From positions 1 through 64,000 of the forward strand of contig CASFZH010000004.1 of assembly GCA_949299115.1 (NCBI GenBank): a stretch of DNA of 64,000 bases, in the 5' to 3' direction. Positions 28,830-37,545 of the stretch are shown here, one piece after another. The DNA comes from an uncultured Helicobacter sp. GTDB taxonomy: Bacteria > Campylobacterota > Campylobacteria > Campylobacterales > Helicobacteraceae. The first letter of the stretch is position 1. Each line of letters starts with the position of its first letter. The position numbers were made by a program, and so were the translations under genes. The notes under the pieces are model-generated. The model was not told where the DNA came from. It ran no database searches and saw only the letters and a list, made by a program, of their open reading frames with translations.

Positions 28830-30581
28830 ATGTTGCAACATATTTTTCAGACCTATAGAATCTTTCTGTATTGCATTATATGGACTATGATTATCGTTGT
28901 GAGTGGATATATTCTTATTAAAGAGGATAGCATTCAAATCAGTCTTGTAGAATTGCAAGAAATTCTACAACGACAAGATATTGTAGAGATTTTAATAGAT
29001 TCTAAAGAAACCTATTTTTATGAAGCAAACGGAAGAATTTACAAGATTCCATCGCAAAGTTTGATTACGGCAAAGACCTTGCATTTTAAAGATTCAATAC
29101 AACAAGAACATGATAAAAAAAAATCAGAATCTTTTAGCATAGAGCTAGTATTTCACAATGCACCCATTATCAAAGCAAAAGTAAGCATTGAAAGAAAAAT
29201 ATTGTATATGTGTTGCATTCTTGTGGCGGGATTATGTGGAATTATGTATTTTGGAAATAAAAAAAGCGATAAAGATAATAAACAATCTTCTCACACCAAT
29301 ATATACACTGATACAGAATCTCTCCATGATATGTCGCTATCTATTCAGCCCATGCAAAGTTTGGTGCGTTTTAGTGATGTTGCGGGGATTAATCAGGCAA
29401 AAGATGATTTATTAGAAATTATTGATTATTTGAAAAATCCAAAAAAATATCAAGATTTGGGTATTTATCTGCCAAGAGGCGTGTTGCTAATAGGTCCACC
29501 GGGAGTTGGCAAAACAATGATTGCTAAGGCGATAGCAGGTGAATCGGGAGTGCCATTTTTTTATCAAAGTGGCTCATCATTTGTGCAAATGTATGTAGGT
29601 GTTGGTGCACAACGCGTAAGGGATTTGTTTGCTAAAGCAAGAGCAAATGCGCCAGCGATTATATTTATTGATGAAATTGATGCGGTGGGTAAGGCGAGAG
29701 GCGGTGAAAATAATCATGAATGGGAATCTACTCTTAATGAGTTACTCACAGAAATGGATGGTTTTGGGGAGCAGAGTGGGGTTATTGTGATTGCGGCAAC
29801 AAATCAAGTAGAAGTCCTCGATGCAGCATTATTGCGTAGTGGACGATTTGACAGACGTATTTATGTAGATTTGCCAGATTTACAAGAGAGAGAAGAGATT
29901 TTAAGGGTGCATTTAAAGAATCGCCCATATAATCTTGACTTGCATGAGGTAGCTAAATTATGTATAGGCTTTAGTGGTGCAAATATTTCTTCATTAATCA
30001 ATGAAGCTGCTATCAATGCTCTGCGTCACAAGAGACAAGAGATTAGCATGCAGGATATTATGGATACAAGTGATAAGGTTTTGTTTGGAAAAAAAAGACA
30101 GCATACACTTACGTCAAAGCAAAAGCAAATGATGGCAATATACAATGCGGGTAAGGGAATTGCTAAATATTGGCTTTTAGATAATATGCAAAAAGTTTCT
30201 CTTATGCAAATTCCAACAGATATTACAATTCATGAATACAGCATGAAATCAGACCTTATATCTCAAATTAAAATTGCCCTAAGCGGGAATTTAGCTCTTG
30301 AAGTAAATAATTTTGAATTTTCAACTATCGCAAAACAAGATTTACATAATGCTAAATATATTGCAACAAAAATGTGTGAAGAATATGGTATGGGTGAACG
30401 TCTTATTGCAAATGAGGAAGATATCTTAAATCTTTTGGAAACATTAATGAATGAGCAAAGGGAATTTATTGATTCTCACAAAAAGACAATTGACGTTGTG
30501 GCTCATATTCTTATGGAACATGAAGAAATAAGCAAGGAAGAAATAAAACATATTTTAGAATCTAGTATATATGTAAATTAG
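28830..30581 (+). CDS. FtsH-like AAA+ membrane protein lacking the zinc-protease motif
   Basis: Resembles FtsH in layout: helix 1 (FLYCIIWTMIIVVSGYILI), a small periplasmic domain, helix 2 (YMCCILVAGLCGIMYFG), then an AAA+ domain and an M41-like C-terminal domain. Walker A is GPPGVGKT (about residues 221-228), Walker B is IIFIDEIDAVGKARGG, and the second region of homology is LLRSGRFDRRIYVDLPD. The pore loop SGSSFVQMYVGVGA is intact. At the place of the HEAGH zinc ligands (residues about 438-442) the sequence is YNAGK: all three key residues are changed, so it should unfold but not cleave. Length 583 is slightly short. H. pylori also carries a second ftsH-like gene (HP0286, from memory); I do not recall whether it is degenerate. 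Confidence 0.85.
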   Translation: MLQHIFQTYRIFLYCIIWTMIIVVSGYILIKEDSIQISLVELQEILQRQDIVEILIDSKETYFYEANGRIYKIPSQSLITAKTLHFKDSIQQEHDKKKSESFSIELVFHNAPIIKAKVSIERKILYMCCILVAGLCGIMYFGNKKSDKDNKQSSHTNIYTDTESLHDMSLSIQPMQSLVRFSDVAGINQAKDDLLEIIDYLKNPKKYQDLGIYLPRGVLLIGPPGVGKTMIAKAIAGESGVPFFYQSGSSFVQMYVGVGAQRVRDLFAKARANAPAIIFIDEIDAVGKARGGENNHEWESTLNELLTEMDGFGEQSGVIVIAATNQVEVLDAALLRSGRFDRRIYVDLPDLQEREEILRVHLKNRPYNLDLHEVAKLCIGFSGANISSLINEAAINALRHKRQEISMQDIMDTSDKVLFGKKRQHTLTSKQKQMMAIYNAGKGIAKYWLLDNMQKVSLMQIPTDITIHEYSMKSDLISQIKIALSGNLALEVNNFEFSTIAKQDLHNAKYIATKMCEEYGMGERLIANEEDILNLLETLMNEQREFIDSHKKTIDVVAHILMEHEEISKEEIKHILESSIYVN

Positions 30582-30891
30582 TTATATTTTTAATAAATAA
30601 TACAAAATAGTGGCTATTATTAAGTGGCAATGGATTTTTTGAATGACATGTATCGTTTTATAGTTGACAATGATTCTAATCAATATCACATTGTACTATT
30701 CAAAAAATGAGTAATATCTCCAATTTGCTAGACAATTCGATAAAACTCCTGATTAGTTTGTTTATTTTAGATGATTGTGTAATACTATGTAATCAATTTT
30801 TCTATTTTTTTCTGTTTTAGGTATAGGGGTATATGTATATTTATTGTATACTATTATTTTATTACATTTTACTCTCTAAGGATTATAATTT
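30582..30891. other. Intergenic region with an inverted repeat before the metal ATPase
   Basis: About 310 bases without a gene. ATTTTTTGAAT (30634-30644) and ATTCAAAAAAT (30698-30708) form 11-base arms separated by 53 bases. The last 60 bases before 30892 are extremely AT-rich and should hold the promoter; TAAGGA before ATG 30892 is the ribosome site. Confidence 0.4.
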
Positions 30892-33285
30892 ATGCAAACA
30901 TTTTTTATCAAAAATCTTGATTGTGCCTCTTGTGCTAGCAAGATAGAACAAAAGATTAGAAAAGCTAAAGGCGTGAGGGCTGCACATATATCCTTTGCGA
31001 CTAATACGCTTAGTATTGATTGTGATGATATACAATCTATTAAAGCCCTTATTAAAAGTATAGAACCAGAGGTAGAGATAAGCAAAAAATCTCAAACGAG
31101 CACCTTTCTCACACCGCAGCTTTTTGTATTGCTTGGGCTTATTGTGCTTTTTCTTGTGAGTTTAGGCATACAGCATTGGTGGTTACAAGGCGAGATTACT
31201 CATGATGGTTTTGGTGCTAGTATGCTTATTGGCATTAAGATTCTATGGATTGCTATCTATCTTGTGAGCGGGCGGAATGTCATCAAGGGAGCGGTGCGAA
31301 GCTTTAAAAATAAAGAGTTTTTTGATGAAAATGTGCTAATGCTTATTGCGTCCATAGCGGCGTTTTGCATAGGCGAATGGGAAGAAGCGGTGAGTATTAT
31401 GCTCTTTTTTGCTACAGGAGAGTATTTGCAAGAAATTAGTGTGAAAAAATCTAAAGAAGCCATAAGTGATAGTGCTAATCTTGTGCCTACTATCGCTCAC
31501 CTCCTTACAAGACATTCAGACTTAAGCGATAAAAATGGAAATCTGCATTCGGGTTTTCGGTCATCTGTGTCTAGCAAACTCCCAGAATCCTTACTTGATA
31601 ACCAACCCTCATCTCAAACCTTAAAATGCCAAGAAACAAGCCCTGCAAGAGATTTACAAGCAAACTTAGAATCGAGTATAGATTCAAAATCCTATGAAAT
31701 GACAGAATCTAGATTCACCCAATCCCACATAAGTGTAGATTCCAAAGCAGATTCAGAATCTAAACAACATTTAGCAATCACAGAATCTAAGAAAAACTTA
31801 GAATCTCATGTGGATTCAAGCTTTGTGGGCGATGTTGTGGATATCGACCCCAAAGATTTAGCAGTGGGTGATACCATTGTGCTATATGCTGGTGAAATGC
31901 TCCCTTGTGATGCTACTCTTTTAGAAACAAATGCGAGTTTTAATACTGCGGCAATTAGTGGGGAATCACTCCCCATAGAATCTAAAATGGGTGATGAAAT
32001 CTTAAGTGGCTCTATTGCATTAAACAAAGCTGTGAAACTTCGTATTTTACGTCCTTTTGAAAAAAGTCAAATCGCTCAAATTGCGGATTTAATCGCAAAT
32101 GCCACGATGCAAAAATCCCCCACCGAGAATTTCATCACGACTTTTGCAAGGTATTATACGCCTGTGGTGCTAGTCTTTGCTATGCTTCTTGCGATTATTC
32201 CGCCATTGTTTTTTTCACAAAGCTTTGAAGATTGGATATATCGTGCACTTGTGGTGCTTATGGTGAGCTGTCCGTGTGCGTTAGTGGTATCTGTGCCTAT
32301 TGGCTACTTTGGTGGATTAGCCGCAGCAAGTAAAAGAGGGGCATTGATAAAAGGCTCAAATTACCTAGAAGCCCTAAGCAAACTTTCCACGATAGCCTTT
32401 GATAAAACAGGCACACTCACAAAAGGTGTGTTTGAAGTTATTGATGTTATCCCAAGTGAGGGCTTTAATAAAAAAGAAGTGTTAGTTGCCGCTCTATGTG
32501 CACAGAATCTCTCCAACCACCCCATAGCACAATCTATCAAAAAGACATACCAAAAACTAGCCCATAATCACACTATAAGCGAATATGAAGAGTTATCGGG
32601 CTTAGGTGTGCGGGCAGTGTGTGATAGTCATGAAATAATCGCTGGGAATGACAAGATTCTCCATGCCTTTAACATAGCCCATGATACTTGCTATGTGCAA
32701 GGTAGTGTCGTGCATATCGTGCGGGATAAGCAGTATCTTGGCTATATTTTGATTGCTGATGTGCTAAAAAATGAGGCTATTGATGTGATAGCAACACTTA
32801 AAAATCTCCATATAGATTCTATTATCTTAAGTGGTGATGGCGAGTATCCCTGCAAGGTAGTCGCAGATAAACTAGGCTGTGCGTATTATCACTCACTTTT
32901 GCCACAAGATAAGGCACAGATCTTTGCTAGTATCAAGACAGAATCTAATGGCAAAGTGGCGTTTGTGGGCGATGGTATCAATGATGCGCCCACCCTTGCA
33001 TTAGCCGATGTGGGCGTGGCTATGGGAAGTGGAAGTGATATAAGCCATAAAAGTGCTGATGTAATCATCGCTAACAATTCCCTGCAAACGCTTGTAAGTG
33101 TGATACGAATCGCTAAAAAGACAAAGAGTATTATTTATCAAAATATCGCTTTTGCTCTTGGGATAAAGGGCGTGTTTATCGTGCTAGGGCTTTTTGGTTT
33201 AGCGGGGATTTGGGAAGCAGTCTTTGCTGATGTGGGCGTGGCACTCTTAGCATTGGCAAATGCAATGCGATGTATGAGGGTGTAG
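30892..33285 (+). CDS. cadA: Heavy-metal P-type ATPase, CadA/ZntA type, with a low-complexity insert
   Basis: An inner-membrane pump for divalent soft metals such as Cd, Zn or Co. The N-terminal HMA domain has the metal motif LDCASCASKIE (residues about 7-17). The actuator motif is ISGESLPIESK, the membrane metal site is SCPCALVVSVP (about 458), the phosphorylated aspartate is in DKTGTLTKG (about 504), and GDGINDAPTLALADVGVAMG closes the nucleotide domain. CPC with one HMA points to Cd/Zn export, as for H. pylori CadA, but the metal is inferred. About 100 residues (roughly 200-305) between helix 4 and the actuator core are an extra Ser/Glu/Asp/Lys-rich low-complexity stretch, so the 797 residues exceed the usual 690-750. 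The gene looks richer in G and C than its neighbours. Confidence 0.9.
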   Translation: MQTFFIKNLDCASCASKIEQKIRKAKGVRAAHISFATNTLSIDCDDIQSIKALIKSIEPEVEISKKSQTSTFLTPQLFVLLGLIVLFLVSLGIQHWWLQGEITHDGFGASMLIGIKILWIAIYLVSGRNVIKGAVRSFKNKEFFDENVLMLIASIAAFCIGEWEEAVSIMLFFATGEYLQEISVKKSKEAISDSANLVPTIAHLLTRHSDLSDKNGNLHSGFRSSVSSKLPESLLDNQPSSQTLKCQETSPARDLQANLESSIDSKSYEMTESRFTQSHISVDSKADSESKQHLAITESKKNLESHVDSSFVGDVVDIDPKDLAVGDTIVLYAGEMLPCDATLLETNASFNTAAISGESLPIESKMGDEILSGSIALNKAVKLRILRPFEKSQIAQIADLIANATMQKSPTENFITTFARYYTPVVLVFAMLLAIIPPLFFSQSFEDWIYRALVVLMVSCPCALVVSVPIGYFGGLAAASKRGALIKGSNYLEALSKLSTIAFDKTGTLTKGVFEVIDVIPSEGFNKKEVLVAALCAQNLSNHPIAQSIKKTYQKLAHNHTISEYEELSGLGVRAVCDSHEIIAGNDKILHAFNIAHDTCYVQGSVVHIVRDKQYLGYILIADVLKNEAIDVIATLKNLHIDSIILSGDGEYPCKVVADKLGCAYYHSLLPQDKAQIFASIKTESNGKVAFVGDGINDAPTLALADVGVAMGSGSDISHKSADVIIANNSLQTLVSVIRIAKKTKSIIYQNIAFALGIKGVFIVLGLFGLAGIWEAVFADVGVALLALANAMRCMRV

Positions 33286-33533
33286 AAAAGAATCCTTGCA
33301 CCAAAACACAAATTCACTTCAGCATTTACCTCACATTAGCAAGTGAGTATGCAATGTATAGGTTGCAGGTTTTTGAGAGATTAGAGGACTTGGTATCTGC
33401 GTGCATCAAAAATCTACAAAACTTACGCAACTACACGGTCTGTTACTTTAGCAATCAACATGCACTTGCACAATATTCAAAATCTAAAGCAATCTTAAGA
33501 TTCTAGCAATAGTTTAGAATCCTAGATGCTATC

Positions 33534-33665
33534 TTAGGGCATTTCACTCTTAGCAAAAAAGCGAAAATCTTTATTCAAATTTAAGGTCTTTGCATCTAGC
33601 AAACCTTCAATCCTCACTTGATAATCCTCTTTTTTATCTAAAATTTTAGAAACCCAATCTCCCAA
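33534..33665 (-). pseudogene. Possible 3' remnant of a lost gene
   Basis: An open frame of 43 residues (TTG start, after a stop) reads LGDWVSKILDKKEDYQV and ends DFRFFAKSEMP. It has protein-like composition, but lacks a proper start and a ribosome site, and matches nothing I recognise. It lies in the 440-base gap after cadA and may be the tail of a decayed gene. Chance cannot be excluded. Confidence 0.22.
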
Positions 33666-33723
33666 TTATAAATAGTTTTATTTCTAGTAAAACTTAGATA
33701 GCAATAAAATTATGGATTTATAT

Positions 33724-34758
33724 CTAATGCTTGTTGATAAGGTTTTCATACTGTGCAATATACGGTTGCAAGGTTTTTTTGGCAAATGGTAGGGTGAGTC
33801 TTATAAACATTTGCATTCGCCCCCCCCCCCCGTTATTTGTTGAATACATAAAAGGCGTGTTTGTAATGACAGAATATAAAACAAAATTTAAATTTTCTTG
33901 TAAAAATATATGGCATTGGTGACGTTTAGCTCTGTGTAAGGGGTAACAGAGGGCTGCCAACACCTTTATGTATGTGCGTAGCAGAGTAGATTGTCGAATG
34001 TTGCTAAGCCACACTTTATTGCGTGCGGCGTATATGGGATTAGTATAGATATTATTATAATAGGCATCGCGATTTTCAAATTCTTGTATAAAATCTAGTG
34101 CCTTGATGTCATACAGTTTAGAGAGAATCGAAAAAATACTTTGGTCATGTCGGTTTTCAACAAAACCTTCAAGATTTGGAATCTTTGATGGGCTATCATC
34201 GATGAGAGAAAAATCATCATAATATACTTGTAGCCATTGTGTAACCAAACGTATATTTTTCTCATTTTTTTCCCACATTGTTATTCCGCCAGCTCGATGT
34301 GGAGAATCGGTAATGTCCGCATTCTTTAGCATACCAAAATACGCAAAAATATCTGATTTTGTCCATTGACCCTCTTTGGAGAGTGTTAGATAGCTACAAA
34401 GTGCACCATATTCTATTACCATATCAAAATATTCTTCTAGGCGTTTGTAGTTATTGCTAAAAATCTCACAACCAATATCAATGTAGAGCAAAATATCGCC
34501 TTCTTGCATGGCTTGCAATGTATGCAAGATAATATAGGGCTTCCAACACCAATACCCAAAGCCTCTGCCTTGCTTCATTTTTGGTCTTAAAAGTAAATCA
34601 AACTTCTCATCTCTAGGCAACGTATATTCATTGTATATGTGCGTAGTAATATTGTATCGCTGTTGCAATGGTGATAGTTGTTCAACAAAGCGTAGATATG
34701 AAGGAAAAAGTCCAAAGTTATAAAAAGCACAAAGATGGATTTGGCGATTTTTATACAT
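33724..34758 (-). CDS. Glycosyltransferase-like protein with a G tract near its 3' end (phase-variable C-terminus)
   Basis: The 344-residue protein starts YKNRQIHLCAFYNFGLFPSY. It has RGFGYWCWKPYIILHTLQAM and GDILLYIDIGCEIF, a block with the DxD-like DIG element seen in a family of bacterial glycosyltransferase-like proteins; HRAGGITMWEKNEKNIRLVT, then ENRHDQSIFSILSKLYDI, follow. It is cytoplasmic, with no signal peptide. Near the end STNNGGGGRMQMFI is encoded by a G12 tract (33820-33831). In the present register the protein runs 31 residues beyond the glycines. With 11 Gs it would end after about 6 residues, and with 13 Gs after about 24 different residues. It is probably a modifier of surface glycans; the exact substrate is unknown. 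Confidence 0.68.
   Translation of the reverse strand: MYKNRQIHLCAFYNFGLFPSYLRFVEQLSPLQQRYNITTHIYNEYTLPRDEKFDLLLRPKMKQGRGFGYWCWKPYIILHTLQAMQEGDILLYIDIGCEIFSNNYKRLEEYFDMVIEYGALCSYLTLSKEGQWTKSDIFAYFGMLKNADITDSPHRAGGITMWEKNEKNIRLVTQWLQVYYDDFSLIDDSPSKIPNLEGFVENRHDQSIFSILSKLYDIKALDFIQEFENRDAYYNNIYTNPIYAARNKVWLSNIRQSTLLRTYIKVLAALCYPLHRAKRHQCHIFLQENLNFVLYSVITNTPFMYSTNNGGGGRMQMFIRLTLPFAKKTLQPYIAQYENLINKH
33820..33831 (-). repeat. G12 homopolymer tract in the glycosyltransferase-like gene
   Basis: Twelve Cs on the plus strand, read on the minus strand as GGG GGG GGG GGG (four glycines). It is long enough for slipped-strand variation. Because it is close to the 3' end, slippage would swap the C-terminus rather than abolish the product. 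Confidence 0.85.
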
Positions 34759-34986
34759 GTGTTCCCTTTAATTTACAACATTATTGAGGTCTATAATATT
34801 GAGATTTTGTGAAGTTTTAGTTAAGGACTGGAATTGGACATAAATTGTGCGTCAAAGGTTTTATGTTATAGTTAGGCGATATTGCAATAATCATGTTTGC
34901 AAATTTAGAATCTATAAGGAGCAAATTTATTAACCATACAATACTACTGCAGTTTGCGTTAAAGAATTTGAGAAAACATTGATTCT

Positions 34987-35367
34987 CTAGGGCAATACTT
35001 GCGTATCATTTGTCCATATTTTTTTACCATATTGCTCTCCCCATGTAGAAAGTGCATCTAAAATTGGTATGAGCGATTGTCCTTTGTGTGAGAGTTTATA
35101 TTCGACCTTTGGCGGAATCTGTGGATATTCTTTACGTTCTATCAATTCATCTCTTTCTAATTCTTTTAAGGCATTGCTTAATGCTTTGAAAGAGATATTC
35201 CCCATATATCTTTTGAGCTCATTATATCGCACTACTTCAAAATAAAAAAGTGCGTATAAAATTCCCATTTTATACTTCCCACCAATCAAAGAAAGAGTAT
35301 AAGCAAAGGGTGAGGAATGTATATTTTCCGCCTTTATACAAAGGAGTTCTTTTGGTTTTTGTTGCAT
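34987..35367 (-). CDS. HxlR-family transcriptional regulator
   Basis: A winged-helix repressor or activator of the HxlR/DUF24 group, 126 residues. The N-terminal cysteine in ELLCIKAEN is the redox-sensing position in several relatives (YodB, HypR). The DNA-binding part is LSLIGGKYKMGILYALFYFE with RYNELKRYMGNISFKALSNA and LKELERDELIERKEY, and a typical VEYKLSHKGQSLIPILDALS follows. It is divergent from a nitroreductase gene, with a candidate operator between them, the usual arrangement for HxlR regulation of redox enzymes. Confidence 0.9.
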   Translation of the reverse strand: MQQKPKELLCIKAENIHSSPFAYTLSLIGGKYKMGILYALFYFEVVRYNELKRYMGNISFKALSNALKELERDELIERKEYPQIPPKVEYKLSHKGQSLIPILDALSTWGEQYGKKIWTNDTQVLP

Positions 35368-35489
35368 AAGTTACCTTTCAAATATGTGCGATAGTCTGCT
35401 TTGCACAAGTTTGTAAAAAAATAATTTTTATTTGTATTGTGGATTCTATATAATTTTGGACAATATAATGAGAATGTTATCGCTCTACT

Positions 35490-35510
35490 TTAGGTAAGTA
35501 TCTAACCTAA
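35490..35510. promoter_or_regulatory. Candidate HxlR operator
   Basis: TTAGGT and ACCTAA (9-base spacer) form an inverted repeat in the gap between the divergent HxlR and nitroreductase genes. TATAAT at 35542-35547 lies on its right, at the spacing expected for the nitroreductase promoter. Confidence 0.45.
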
Positions 35511-35577
35511 TTTTGCGTATTGCACTTTTTAAAATTCTAACTTATAATGCGGTACATTTTTATTATAGGAGTATAAA

Positions 35578-36198
35578 ATGACTTTTAGTTTTAAAGAAAC
35601 ACTTACACAGCGATTTGCTTGCAAGGAATATAGGGACCAAGTGATTCCAAAAAATGATATGGATTTTATATTAGAAGCTGGCAGACTTGCACCAAGCTCT
35701 TGTGGTTTTGAGCCATGGAAATTTGTCGTCTTGAGTAAGAGAGCAGATAATGAAGAATTGAGCAAGATAGCATTTGGGCAAAGGAATGTTGCTACTGCTA
35801 GCCATACTATTATCATCGTAGCAAGGACGGATTTACAGGCAACAGATGAGTATATAAAGAGGCAAATAGCTAGAATCTGCCCTCCTAGCGACGAGACAAG
35901 ATTCCATGAAATTTTGCATGCTTATACCTATGCTACTAATGCTATGAATAAAGAGCAACTCTATGCTTTTGCCCATAGTAATTGTTATCTCCCACTCATG
36001 CAAATGGCTACTGCTGCCATGACTTTAGGTATCGATTCATGTATGATAGGTGGCTTTGAAAAGGATAAAGTGGATACGTATTTGGGACTTGAAGAGCCAT
36101 TTGAGACCGCAGTAATTTTGAGTTTGGGATACAGAAAAGAAGAACCAAAATATCAAAAGCAAAGGCTTAGCATAGATGAAGTTGTGGAATATAGATAA
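35578..36198 (+). CDS. NAD(P)H-dependent nitroreductase family oxidoreductase
   Basis: An FMN enzyme of the nitroreductase superfamily, 206 residues. The N-terminus FKETLTQRFACKEYRDQVIP with MDFILEAGRLAPSSCGFEPW is the FMN-binding region shared with RdxA and FrxA of H. pylori, and LGIDSCMIGGFEKDKVDTYL and AVILSLGYRKEEPKYQKQ are family blocks. Such enzymes reduce quinones and nitro compounds, and in Helicobacter some activate metronidazole. I cannot tell whether it corresponds to RdxA, FrxA or another branch. Expression is probably under the divergent HxlR protein. ATAGGAG precedes ATG 35578. Confidence 0.88.
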   Translation: MTFSFKETLTQRFACKEYRDQVIPKNDMDFILEAGRLAPSSCGFEPWKFVVLSKRADNEELSKIAFGQRNVATASHTIIIVARTDLQATDEYIKRQIARICPPSDETRFHEILHAYTYATNAMNKEQLYAFAHSNCYLPLMQMATAAMTLGIDSCMIGGFEKDKVDTYLGLEEPFETAVILSLGYRKEEPKYQKQRLSIDEVVEYR

Positions 36199-36777
36199 TG
36201 CGTAGCGTGGTTAATCGGATATCTTTAAAAGATAGTATATTTGCTGGAATCTACTGGTCTATTAAATCCTTTAAATAACGATATAGCCTTAATCACACAA
36301 CACGCATAAAAAGTGTTTTATTTGCGTGTTGATACACAGAATCATACCGCATTCTTTTATCTTGTTTATGCTATTCTTATTGATTAAAGCATATAAGAAA
36401 AACTCTATGCAACACATAAGATTTAAGATTGAGGTTACGAGACTATCTAATATATTTAAGGTCTTGGTGTTAAAGTTTTGATAATGATGTAATATAATTT
36501 AGGTATTTATAAAACCTAATAAACATTTGCTATACAAGATGTTAGCCCTTATATGTTTAAAACCTTGTGATATTGGTTTAACAACTTTATACCTCATCAC
36601 TAGAGAAAAAGATAAACATTAGTAGCTTAGAGTGTCGCCTATATCTAACATTACATTGTGTTTATTTGTAGCTTTTTATTATATCATTAAAAAATATTGG
36701 TATCACAATTCTCTTAATTCTCTTATAGCCAAATGATATGTTCTTCCCATATTAATAAAAAATCTATTCAAAGTCAA
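36199..36777. other. Intergenic region after the nitroreductase
   Basis: About 580 bases without a gene. It holds the hairpin at 36298-36331 and then AT-rich sequence with no pattern that I can name up to the convergent membrane-protein gene. Confidence 0.5.
36298..36331 (+). terminator. Hairpin downstream of the nitroreductase gene
   Basis: CAACACGCA (36298-36306) pairs with TGCGTGTTG (36323-36331), with a partly pairing A/T stretch inside. It is the most GC-rich stem in the gap and lies 100 bases after the nitroreductase stop. No T-run follows directly. Confidence 0.45.
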
Positions 36778-37332
36778 TCATATTGCAAACAATAAATAAA
36801 GCACCACATATAAAGCACCAACACATACACCCATAAGATAGGCTATGGGATAAAACAGTTGCAGCCACACAAGCACAGAAAAAATGAGTATCATACCCAA
36901 AAAAGCAATTATTCGAGGCAAGGAAAAGCTCAGTTCAAATCCTAAACTCAGTTTTGATATATCAAGAAATTTTAGAATCTTTTTTTGTTCTTGCTTTCTT
37001 GAAATGGAGGGTTGTCCAGAATGTTGCTTATAGAATGTATTTGTGTCTATATGGTTTGAAGTCTCAAGGTCTCCAAGCACACATTTCGAAGATTCTTTTT
37101 GTGTCGCAAGAGTATTGTGCTGTGAGGCTTGAATAATTTTTTGATTAACTTTTGTCTTAATAGACCAAAAAGAAATAATCATGAGAATAATATAGGATAA
37201 AAAGGCTGCCCCAAAGGAATAAAGCCAAATAGGGTTATAAAGTAAGAATAGCATTACGCAAACACACATTATGATGCCAAGACATACTATAACAATCTTT
37301 GCTTTTTTTGTGAGAGACCTTATATTTGCCAT
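36778..37332 (-). CDS. Predicted four-helix membrane protein of unknown function
   Basis: I do not recognise the family. The 184 residues carry two N-terminal helices (IVIVCLGIIMCVCVMLFLLY; LYSFGAAFLSYIILMIISFW), a cytoplasmic polar loop of about 75 residues (SIKTKVNQKIIQASQHNT to KKILKFLDISKL), and two C-terminal helices (IIAFLGMILIFSVLVWLQLF; YLMGVCVGALYVVLYLLFAI). It lies upstream of ftsW on the same strand in reading direction terms, about 210 bases away, and need not be cotranscribed. Confidence 0.65.
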   Translation of the reverse strand: MANIRSLTKKAKIVIVCLGIIMCVCVMLFLLYNPIWLYSFGAAFLSYIILMIISFWSIKTKVNQKIIQASQHNTLATQKESSKCVLGDLETSNHIDTNTFYKQHSGQPSISRKQEQKKILKFLDISKLSLGFELSFSLPRIIAFLGMILIFSVLVWLQLFYPIAYLMGVCVGALYVVLYLLFAI

Positions 37333-37545
37333 TACAATGCAATATCTCCTTGCTATCTAATTTATTACGCATGAAAGCCTTATAACAAGACCTATATTTA
37401 TTGTATTTCTATGATTGTTACGTGTGAATTGCTTTCTTTACATAACATACAATTTTACAAACATACAATTCAATGTTCTCATGATATCTAGTAATAGTCC
37501 GTAATTATAACCAAGTTTTACTCTAACTTCACTTCAATCACATCA

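Noticed and set aside
33270..33506. 78-codon plus-strand frame overlapping the end of cadA
   Set aside because: It overlaps cadA, has no ribosome site of its own and no recognisable domain; base composition is that of intergenic DNA.
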